This document shows positions 35,118 through 43,400 of a DNA stretch of 64,000 nucleotides, piece after piece. The notes under the pieces are model-generated. The model was not told where the DNA came from. It saw only the letters and a program-made list of their open reading frames with translations, and did not search any database. This DNA comes from JBBIQV01 sp964555285 (GTDB lineage Bacteria; Nitrospirota; Nitrospiria; Nitrospirales; Nitrospiraceae), in NCBI GenBank assembly GCA_964555285.1, contig CAZKRM010000009.1, positions 1 to 64,000 of the forward strand, written 5' to 3'. Every line of letters begins with the position of its first letter. Within the stretch, counting starts at the first letter, position 1. A program made the position numbers and the translations under genes.

Positions 35118-35884
35118 GCCTTCAAGAAACTATCTAGTAGTTTCCCTTTCGCCAGTTGGAAAAACCATTCTTCGGCGACCGAATGAGCGGTATCTAGCCA
35201 TCCGGCAAAGCCTTGCGGCATCTGAGGGATGTCCGCGTCCGTGGACTGTATTTGAATTTCCCAGACAAGAGCAGGCTTGTTTTTGCTCCTACCCGCCCCG
35301 AACTGTAGTTTAAGCGTCCCACGAGGCTCGTGCATGGGGAAGATGGGCTGAATCAAGAGACCAACAGGTGACGAACTGACCTTGGTCCGGTCGAAGACTG
35401 TCTGCGGAAGTGTGAGATTTGTTCCCAATTGCTTCGAAAGAAAAGTCAACAGATTTTCTGCTGGATAATCAATGGGGTGAGCGTTGATGTATCGCAACAG
35501 AACACTGCGAACTCTCGGTGTCTCAGAAGCCGAAAAAGCATCATATAGTTTGGGCAGCAAGTCTTTCACCCGTTTGCTGAAATCATCCCAATGATATCCC
35601 TCCGTGTCATTAACCGTGAAGACGCCCGGCCCAATCTGTACAAGCGGCCATCCTCCTTTACTGGTTCGGAAACGGTGCCGAACCATATGGACAGTTAATT
35701 CAACGGGAACCTGTGCTACAGGAAGATCCTCGATTTGCGGGTATTCCTGCTTCACACGCTCGTACAATCTGCCGACAACAATTGGATAAGTCGGATCGGG
35801 TTGCATTTCCTGACCCCACCGCATTTCTACAATTGCTTCCACTAGGGGCTTATGGGGTAGAGCTTTGGGCCATTCTCGAGTCAT
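35114..35884 (-). CDS. TIGR04255 family protein
   Basis: About 256 residues. The start HKPLVEAIVEMRW and the following YPIVVGRLYERVKQEYPQIE are typical of the sporadically distributed TIGR04255 family, whose genes are often found in accessory regions next to small ORFs. GPGVFTVNDTEGYHWDDF and RSVLLRYINAHPIDY are further conserved-looking blocks. The biochemical role is unknown. ATG 35884 is preferred over a GTG at 35896 because AAAGG lies at a workable distance. Confidence 0.75.
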   Translation of the reverse strand: MTREWPKALPHKPLVEAIVEMRWGQEMQPDPTYPIVVGRLYERVKQEYPQIEDLPVAQVPVELTVHMVRHRFRTSKGGWPLVQIGPGVFTVNDTEGYHWDDFSKRVKDLLPKLYDAFSASETPRVRSVLLRYINAHPIDYPAENLLTFLSKQLGTNLTLPQTVFDRTKVSSSPVGLLIQPIFPMHEPRGTLKLQFGAGRSKNKPALVWEIQIQSTDADIPQMPQGFAGWLDTAHSVAEEWFFQLAKGKLLDSFLKA

Positions 35885-35947
35885 GAGACTGAACACCTTT
35901 CTATTGCAGGATAGCCAAACAAACCTAGCATAAATTGGCCGTGTCGT

Positions 35948-38900
35948 CTACCGTGGAACTGCCAAGAGCATTGCGTCGAGGAGTCGCTTCTCCTCGCTGT
36001 CTTTTGGATACAGCGCCGAAAGCGCGTTGGCAAGGCGCAGGAAGTCCGGGCCGCGCTCTTGCTCGGATTTCAGGAGCGCACGCAGGGCGTTAGCCCGTCC
36101 GCTGGCCTGCAGCAGCATCGCCGCGTGAACGCGATCCAGTGTCGTGGCTTCTCGGCGAGAAGCTAGCTTTTCATCAGCGACTTCTATGGCAGAAGCCTTC
36201 TTTGCCTTCTTCCCTCTGCCTCGACCTTTGATCTCCGGCATCACTCCAAACTCCTCGCTGAAAAGAGTCGCCTGAATGGGGCCGGTCGGTCTGGCCTCAA
36301 TCCGGTCCGCGACCGCAGACGCGCCCTCCTCGCCGAAGAGTTGCTCGGCCCGTTCGGACACAGGCAGAAGCCGAACGATCCCTTTCTCCGTCTCGATGAT
36401 CCGGCCTTCCCACTGGTCCAAGTGAATACCGAGCGGCTGGGCGAACCGGCGCGCGACATCGTAAATCAAGGTGAAGCCCTTCTTCTGTGGGACAGGCATC
36501 TTGCCTGTCTCCTCTTCATCGTCTTTAGCATCCTCTTCCTCAGCCTCTTCTGACGACAGGCTGGAAGCCTGTCCCACAGTGCTCTGCAACGTCCACAGAA
36601 AAAGCGCCGTCAGACGAGCGTCTTCTTCGAGCGCGCCGGCGACACCGTTGCGCGCCCGCGATTCGGCCGTACCTAGAATTTGACCAAGAGCAGTACGTCC
36701 AACGGTTTCCCACACGTAGGCCAGAAACCCGCGTTTGTAGGGCTCGGCTGCGGTTGGATCGCCACCCAAAGGTATCTCGCGCCCTTCGGCATCCTCGACC
36801 TTCGAGTAGCGACTGTAAACCTCCATCGCCGGACCGATGCAGGCAAAGACAAGGTCAGCACCACGGATACCTTCAGCCGACAGACGCTCCATCCAATCGC
36901 CGATTCGATTGGGAAGTTCGCGCAGTACATCGGCCCAGTCGCCGATGGGGGCATCTTCGGGGCGAGGACGGATTACGAGGTGGATACTTGCAGCAAGAGA
37001 TGCTGTGTCACGAGCGGTATTGCGCGTTGCCATCTCGGTTGTTATAGGCCAAGAGGCTGTTAGAACCCATCCTGCATTCGTGATTCCAGCAAGTAACGCT
37101 TCCCATCCCTCAGTACTCTTATGAGCAAAAACCACACAGCCAATCCCATCGCTTTTAAGAATCCTCCGCCCCTCGACCATCGCAGCAGCCATTTTTCTCT
37201 CGTAGTAATCAGATGTCTTCTTTGAGTCGCTGGCACTGTGAGGTCGATCTACTACACATTCAGTATCCTTTGGAGTCAGCAGGGTTTGAAAAAGGTCTGG
37301 CAGGCTTGTACCAAGCGTCCTTTTCAGCCAGACGTAGAAGAGGTCAGAAAGATGGGCGTATGGAACGGAGTCATAGTATGGTGGATCTGTGAACCATATG
37401 CCTGCCGTCTCATCCGGAAGCGGCACAGACGCGCAATCTGCTCGTTCAGTATGACCAATGCGCTTTCCTGCAGGCCATGCTGTGGCCACAGCATTTACCC
37501 AATCTATCGCCCCACCCAGACCGCCTGTGGAATCTGACAGAGGGTTCCCCTCGCAAAAATCCCAAACCATGCCAACGGCCTGGCGAGAGAAAATTCCCTC
37601 GATCTTTTCTCCGTTGAGATGCCACCGAGAAAACGATGTGAGCGCATTCGTCATTCGGCTGATGCAAAGCGAAGCTGCACCAGCGACTGCTGAATGACCA
37701 CCAATACGTTCACGTAGAAGCCCCGCGAAAGTGACGAGGGAAAGGAGTTGCCGTTGAGTAAAGGCATCACCCCAAGTTTTGCATCCATAGAGTGGAATTG
37801 AAATCCTTCGAAGTTCAGTATTGGGAATGTTTTCATCCGGCACCAGACCGAGGCCGTTCGGCAGCTTTGTGGCGGTGACCTTCTCCAAAGTCTTTCGCGC
37901 TTTCCATACCGCTTCGTAATCGCGGTCAGTCGGCAGCCGATACTGGCGGCCCTGTTCACCGGGATGGAGCGTCACCACTGCAAGCAATTGCGCTCCACCA
38001 ATCCGTTGGCCCTTCCGTTCAAAGATGACATCTGCCCCGCCCCGTTGTTCGCGCAACTGCGCGCGCACACGCTCCGGAGCAAGGACAGTACGGCAGCAAG
38101 GACAGGTCGCCTTCGCCCGCGTGACTGTGCCTGACGGGACATCCTTCTCATTCTTGGGCTCGAAGATCTCAAACTCCACAGTGGGACAGGCTTCCAGCCT
38201 GTCACTCTTGAGCCATAGCCACTTGTACTCTTCCGGCTTTCCAGCTAACCCGCGTTTCACCGGGTTCTGCCGGACATATTCCATCTTCTCGTTCCATTCG
38301 GCCTCGTGCCGAATAATGTGATCGAAGCTCTCATCCAGCCACAGCGGGCCGGTTCGGCCCATGAGTCGATTCACCTGATTGGCTGAATAGCTCTTGATGC
38401 TGTGCAGAATCTCACTCACTGTGGGACAGGCATCCTGCCTGTCGTCAGCCAGCAGTCTGAATATCAGATGCACATGGTCATCCATGACCACGGCCGCATC
38501 GAGATCAAGGCGTTGGCCGTTCCAATGACGGATCGCGGCCATGACGACCTCCCTCTCATCCGGAGGCAGGCTCAGGCCCTGTCGGCATCGGAAAGTCACA
38601 AAATAGGTCGCCGTGGAGACTTGCAGATGAGGCAGGTTTCTCTTTTGAACGGAGAGGTCGGAGGAGGCCCAGGGATTCACAGGCTGGAAGCCTGTGCCAC
38701 TTGCTCTGATCACCTTATACCGCAGTGCCCTCTTTCGATTGGCTTTCTTGCAGAGCCAGAACGACCGCACCAGGGGAATCTCCGCACCGCAGCCCGACGA
38801 TTCACAACGGACGGTCCGCGACCAGAGGTACGCAATCGGCCGGGCGCCGTCGGGATCACGCGGGTAGAACTCGGCGAGTTCCTTCTCCGCTGCGGCTTTA

Positions 38901-39523
38901 ATCTCCGCCCCCACCCGGCGCAGTTCGTCGGCCAGAGAAGGCTGTGGGTCAGGCATCTTGCCTGACATGACAGGCTGGAAGCCTGTCCCACCATATCTAG
39001 GGATGTCTTCAAGCAGCACCTTCAGAATCAGGCAGGCGACGGGATTCAAGTCGGATGCGAACGCCTCGCATCCGAGGCGCAGGGCTTCAAGAGGGATTGC
39101 TCCTCCTCCAGCAAAAGGGTCAACGACCAGCGGCGCCTCTTCACCATGCGCAGCTTTCACGAGTCCTCGCGAGACTTCCAGGTAGGTTCGATCAGCCGAA
39201 AGGTCCCAATTGGCAAAGTCGCCGATGAACTTCAGGAGCGCATGACGCAGGTCTTCATCCTTTGCACCGATTCGTCCAACTATCTGCGGCAAGAGTTCTC
39301 GCGCTTTTTCCTTAAACTGCTCTGGACATAGCTTGTCGCAAGGATCAGGCACCAAGAGCCCCAGCAACATCGCCCGGCAGGCAGCGAGTGGTCGCCTCGC
39401 CCACCACAGATGCAACGTGGACGGATGCCCATGCCGAATGGACTTCTCCCGCGCCGCATGCTTGCTCACCACAGCAATCGGAAAATCCACCTCCGCGAGG
39501 CGCTTGCATTCCTTGGGGATCAC
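35948..39523 (-). CDS. DUF1156 DNA methyltransferase with in-frame RAYT transposase and REP insertions
   Basis: One continuous 1191-residue frame from GTG 39523. The DUF1156 start IREKSIRHGHPSTLHLWWARRPL-type segment (residues 26-45) leads to SAM motif VVDPFAGGGAIPLEAL (133-147) and, far downstream, catalytic FTDPPYYDSVPY (711-722), so it should methylate adenine N6 or cytosine N4. Three foreign blocks interrupt it without breaking frame: residues 178-194, 275-448 and 983-1013. Each is bounded by copies of a 23-base palindrome read as GTGFQPV, RLEACPT, VGQASSLS or TGKMPVPQ. The middle block encodes a full RAYT domain (HVH at 350-352, catalytic-type YVRQNPVKRGL at 416-426, GPLWLDESFDHIIR). Removing the blocks restores contiguous DUF1156 sequence. 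It is the methylase of the island; whether it is active is unknown. Confidence 0.88.
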   Translation of the reverse strand: MIPKECKRLAEVDFPIAVVSKHAAREKSIRHGHPSTLHLWWARRPLAACRAMLLGLLVPDPCDKLCPEQFKEKARELLPQIVGRIGAKDEDLRHALLKFIGDFANWDLSADRTYLEVSRGLVKAAHGEEAPLVVDPFAGGGAIPLEALRLGCEAFASDLNPVACLILKVLLEDIPRYGGTGFQPVMSGKMPDPQPSLADELRRVGAEIKAAAEKELAEFYPRDPDGARPIAYLWSRTVRCESSGCGAEIPLVRSFWLCKKANRKRALRYKVIRASGTGFQPVNPWASSDLSVQKRNLPHLQVSTATYFVTFRCRQGLSLPPDEREVVMAAIRHWNGQRLDLDAAVVMDDHVHLIFRLLADDRQDACPTVSEILHSIKSYSANQVNRLMGRTGPLWLDESFDHIIRHEAEWNEKMEYVRQNPVKRGLAGKPEEYKWLWLKSDRLEACPTVEFEIFEPKNEKDVPSGTVTRAKATCPCCRTVLAPERVRAQLREQRGGADVIFERKGQRIGGAQLLAVVTLHPGEQGRQYRLPTDRDYEAVWKARKTLEKVTATKLPNGLGLVPDENIPNTELRRISIPLYGCKTWGDAFTQRQLLSLVTFAGLLRERIGGHSAVAGAASLCISRMTNALTSFSRWHLNGEKIEGIFSRQAVGMVWDFCEGNPLSDSTGGLGGAIDWVNAVATAWPAGKRIGHTERADCASVPLPDETAGIWFTDPPYYDSVPYAHLSDLFYVWLKRTLGTSLPDLFQTLLTPKDTECVVDRPHSASDSKKTSDYYERKMAAAMVEGRRILKSDGIGCVVFAHKSTEGWEALLAGITNAGWVLTASWPITTEMATRNTARDTASLAASIHLVIRPRPEDAPIGDWADVLRELPNRIGDWMERLSAEGIRGADLVFACIGPAMEVYSRYSKVEDAEGREIPLGGDPTAAEPYKRGFLAYVWETVGRTALGQILGTAESRARNGVAGALEEDARLTALFLWTLQSTVGQASSLSSEEAEEEDAKDDEEETGKMPVPQKKGFTLIYDVARRFAQPLGIHLDQWEGRIIETEKGIVRLLPVSERAEQLFGEEGASAVADRIEARPTGPIQATLFSEEFGVMPEIKGRGRGKKAKKASAIEVADEKLASRREATTLDRVHAAMLLQASGRANALRALLKSEQERGPDFLRLANALSALYPKDSEEKRLLDAMLLAVPR
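36487..36577. repeat. REPIN-like doublet inside methyltransferase (acidic linker)
   Basis: Two 23-base palindromic units in inverted orientation, 36487-36509 and 36555-36577, of the form GTGGGACAGGC..GCCTGTC, flank 45 bases encoding an acidic linker (EEAEEEDAKDDEEE). All is in frame with the methyltransferase. Confidence 0.85.
38181..38700 (-). mobile_element. REP-flanked RAYT (Y1/HUH transposase) nested in the methyltransferase
   Basis: Inverted 23-base REP units at 38181-38203 and 38678-38700 bound about 520 bases that code, in the methyltransferase frame, for a REP-associated tyrosine transposase: ATYFVTFRC, AAVVMDDHVHLIF (HUH), SEILHSIKSYSANQVNRL and KMEYVRQNPVKRGL (Tyr). A further REP unit at 38421-38443 lies inside this coding part. 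No stop separates it from the host gene on either side. Confidence 0.85.
38944..38991. repeat. tight REP doublet inside methyltransferase
   Basis: Two inverted 23-base units, 38944-38966 and 38969-38991, two bases apart. Together they add 16-17 residues (GTGFQPV plus MSGKMPDPQ) after IPRYG and before PSLADELRRVG in the methyltransferase, preserving frame. Confidence 0.85.
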
Positions 39524-39652
39524 TACTGTTCCATTCTTATCACGTGGCCGTCTCGTGAAGTGATTATCTGATCAGCCCCGGTTCTTACCTTCTCTTTTGC
39601 CCTCTTTGAAGTCTGTTGCCCTTTCTCAGGCAGGGGCCTTGCGCAAACCACA

Positions 39653-40061
39653 TTAGCCTTTCTCCGTGATTCGGTTCTCCGCCCAGCGAACGACCCCCTC
39701 GGCAATGACGACAGCCCTTTGATATTCCTCGTGCGTCACCGGCTCGCCAAAGCCGGGGTACCGAGTCTCAACAGCGAACCGCGTTAACCTCGCCGCATCG
39801 GTGACAGTCACCGGAAAGGGCGCCGACAGCCTGTTGAAGCACCGTCACGAGTTCGGCAAGATCATGAACATACGGAAATGGAATCTTCCTGTGCAGGAGC
39901 ACCGCCTTGAGTGCCTTCTCCGCTGCCTGCTGCGCGTCAAAGCAGAGATCTTCCAGGTAGACGCCAGCGAGCTCAACACCGCCCTTGGCTCTCGTGAGAT
40001 TGCTTTTCGCCCGGCTCAACCACTCGCGTGGATCGTCTGCAGGCCATCGCTCAGGCGGCAT
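39653..40061 (-). pseudogene. HEPN-domain gene with a frameshift
   Basis: The frame from ATG 40061 gives about 85 residues of HEPN protein (WLSRAKSNLTRAKGGVELA, LCFDAQQAAEKALKAVLL, PYVHDLAELV) and then runs off into an unrelated tail, stopping at 39768. The proper C-terminus continues in the next frame: TDAARLTRFAVETRYPGFG, EEYQRAVVIAEGVVRW and stop at 39653. A one-base change near 39811-39822 accounts for it. It overlaps the upstream MNT gene by 11 bases. A truncated product could still form the helical core. Confidence 0.8.
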
Positions 40062-40386
40062 ACACCACCCTGCCTTCTCGCAGCGCCGGGTAGATCACTA
40101 GTGCCGCGCTATCCTTGTACTGCTCCAGCTCTTCGGGCGTCACCACGATCACATCCACGGCTTGGCCCACCCCAATGAGGTTCATGTAAACCTCCTCTGT
40201 GAGCCGACCTCGATGATACTGTCCCCCTTTGACCACCAGGAGGTCTACATCGCTATGAGCCCCCATCTGCCCACGCGCAGCGGAGCCAAACATGATAATC
40301 TTCTCCGGGCTCGCCACCGCGACAATGCGCTGCACAATGGCTTTGAGCATCTCCGCATCCACGGTTCGGGTTACCTGTCGCAACAT
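40051..40386 (-). CDS. MNT-type minimal nucleotidyltransferase
   Basis: A 111-residue protein with KIIMFGSAARGQMGAHSDVDLLVV (GSxxRG and DxD) at about residues 29-52 and VDVIVVTPEELEQYKDSAALV near the end. It precedes the frameshifted HEPN gene, so this antitoxin may now be unpaired. Located between the helicase and methyltransferase genes of the island, same strand. Confidence 0.87.
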   Translation of the reverse strand: MLRQVTRTVDAEMLKAIVQRIVAVASPEKIIMFGSAARGQMGAHSDVDLLVVKGGQYHRGRLTEEVYMNLIGVGQAVDVIVVTPEELEQYKDSAALVIYPALREGRVVYAA

Positions 40387-40463
40387 ACTGTCCCCCTGTG
40401 AAGAAACTCTTCAGATGATGCAAGCTTGCTAATGGCTTTGTTCGTCAACCGGTCGCGCTGCCA

Positions 40464-43400
40464 TCATGCTCGATCCCCATACGGCGGCGGCTCTGGCTCC
40501 TTCACTTTCATGGGTTGCGTCATCGCGTCCACGGACAGATAGTAGTGGTCCACCTTTTTCACTTCTTGCCAGTCGAGGCGAGCCGGGTCAGGGATCGGTT
40601 CCTGGAGATGGGGCTCTGTCTTGCAATGAGTCACGACGTAGAGCCAGTAGCAGTCGGGCCGGTCTTCGGCGACTCGCTTTTCATTCGGCGTCAGTAAGAC
40701 CGTTCCCGTGACAGCCCCGATGCCCTTGATCTCGATCAACCGCAGATCGCCGGATTGTGTGTCGAGGCTTGTGATGTCGTATCCCAAATCCTTCTCGTGG
40801 ACATCCGTCACCGTGCGCCCCTGCGCGCGCTCGTGTTCCATCACCACCCGCATGGCGATCGCTTCTGTCTCCGGATCGGAGCGAAGATTCTTGACCTCGG
40901 GCTTGTCACGATCCGGGTGCGGAAAGATCAGCACGCTGGTGATCCGCTCCACGCTCTGAAGCGAAAGAGATCGTTGGCGTTCGAGTTCTTGTCTGCGTCG
41001 TTCTCGGCGAGCGAGAAGCACGGCATGGCGATCTTCCGCCTGCTTGAGATTCCCGGCCGCGCCCTCCACGCCCCGTTCGGCGTCTTCCGCAAACCGGCCG
41101 ATCAGCCGATCTTCCTTCTCCAGTAATTCGGTCAGCGACAACTCGATGTGATCCCTGACCCTGTCCACCTCGGCCGTGCGCTCGGCGCGAACTTCTTCGA
41201 GGAACGGATTCAAGGCTTGCTCGTTGAGCCACCCACGCGGCTCCGGCAATTGGACTACAGCCGGAAGCTCTTTAGGAGCGGGCGCGGGCTTTAAATTGCC
41301 GATCATGCCCGCCTCATGCAGACGGGCGACACCACCTGCCTGCGCCGCGCCTCCGGCTTGCGCGGCAGGCAGGTCCGCAGTCAGTTGCACTGCGAACAGC
41401 CGTTCGTGGACTACCTGGCCGAGGCCGTCCACCACTTTCGCCCGATAGAAATCCATTCGCCCAGGAGCCGAATGCTCCAGGGAATAGAAACAGGCGCCGG
41501 TGCCGAAATGATCCTGGGCTTGCGTGAGAGCATGCCGTCGGATCGCTTCGAACAGCGAATGGCCCGGCGTCACCCATTCGAGGCTATGCTGCTCAGCCGT
41601 CTCCCTGTCCGTGGACAAACGCGGGTACTTATTGGCAAGCGGCGCAAACTTCCATTCAGGATCGGACTCATGCCGGCGAAGCGCTTGTGGCGTGTTCGCC
41701 GGATCGTAGGTGTGAGGGAGAGCTGCAACCGGCTTTAGGCTGAAGGGCACATGAGGGGCCACCTCTCTCATGAATCGGGCAATTGTCTCCGGGACAACGC
41801 GACGCTCCTGGGCCCGAGCGCGCCGCTCGATCAACATCTCCAGGTTGAGTTTTTTCGAGGCTAACCCCTCCAGCGCATGCCGGCAGATGTCGCGGAAACG
41901 CTCTTCTTTCACGTCGAACAGCAGACGGTCTTCGAGATCACCTTCACCCAGACGGCCCGCATAGTAATCACGAAGGACCCGCTCCATGTGGGACGCCGGC
42001 AAGATTTCTCCTACCACGTTGAAGACGGCGTCATCGTCGAGCGCATCCCGAATCTCCTGAAGCTTGGTCAGAAGCTTTTGTAGAACCCGCCCTTCAATAG
42101 TGTTGGTCGCGACAAAGTTAAAGATGAGGCAATCCTTCGTTTGCCCGTACCGGTGGATGCGACCCATCCGTTGCTCCAGCCGGTTCGGGTTCCAAGGGAT
42201 GTCATAGTTGAAGAGGATGTGGCAGCATTGGAGATTAATCCCCTCACCAGCCGCCTCGGTCGCGGCAAGGATTTGGATGGCGCCGTCTCGGAACTGCTGT
42301 TCCGAATACAGGCGTGTCCCCGGATCGTCCCGAGAACCGGGTTTCATGCCCCCATGGATGACGCCCACGCGAAAGCCCCAGCCCTTGAGGCGAGTCACGA
42401 GGTAGTCGAGCGTGTCCTTGAATTCCGTGAAGATCAGCAGCCGCTGGTCGGGATTGTCAAAGAAGCCCTGCTCCTGCAGCACATCCTTGAGCCGGGAGAG
42501 CTTGGCTTCAACGCCGGCATCCTCCACCGCCTGCGCCTGTATCGCGAGCTCTTTGAGCTGGGCCACTTCGTCATGTACTTGTTGGGGATTCTGGGCAAGA
42601 GTAACCGCCTCAAGTAGTTCCTCCAGACGTTCACGCTGGGATTCCTCCATTTCCTCGAACTCTTCGGGATCGGGCAGTTCAGGCGGCGCCAGACGCGAGA
42701 GTTCTTGAGCGCGCTTGAGGCCTTCATCAAGGCGCCTCATTCGGTTTTGCAGGGAGTGGCGAAGGGCGTACGTGCTGGACGCCAGCCGACGTTGATAGAG
42801 GGCCATCAAGAATCCAACTGCTCGCGCTCGCGGGTCATCACCTTCCGCTGCTGCCCGATGCGACTGCGACTTCACGTAGGCGGTCACGTCGCGGTAGAGA
42901 CGGTCTTCATCCCCATCTATTTTGAAATCAGCCGTGTGGGGGATACGCTTCATGAAAATCTTGCGCGCGACCCATTTGCCATCCGCCTGACGTTCCGGGA
43001 AGTAGACCATCGCCTCTTTCGTGCGACGGAGGTAGAAGGGGGCGGAGCGGCGGTTCATGGCCTCCCGGATGGATTTCACGTCGGCATACGCGTCCTGATC
43101 TAGCAGTTGAAGGAAGAGGCTGAAGTTCACCGGATCGCCCTTGTGCGGCGTGGCGGTGAGGAGAAGAAGATGGTCGCTCGATTCACGGAGAAGTTCCCCC
43201 AAGCGGTAGCGTTGACTCTTGTGTTCGGCGTCGGACGCCGACATGCGGTGTGCCTCATCCACAATGACTAGATCCCAATGAACTTGGCGAAGACCGGGAA
43301 GGATGTCGGTCCGCTTTGCAAGGTCCAGCGACGTGAGGACATGCTTGTGCTCAAGCCACTGATTGATACCGAATTGGTCACGGAGGGCATCGCCCTTGAT

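Noticed and set aside
38181..38700. The RAYT annotated as its own separate gene
   Set aside because: The methyltransferase frame runs through it without interruption and no strong internal start with a ribosome site was found, so it is listed as a nested element and domain. Independent internal initiation cannot be excluded.
39523..39705. A 60-codon minus frame upstream of the methyltransferase
   Set aside because: It overlaps the 3' end of the frameshifted HEPN gene, has no ribosome site and is very basic low-complexity sequence.
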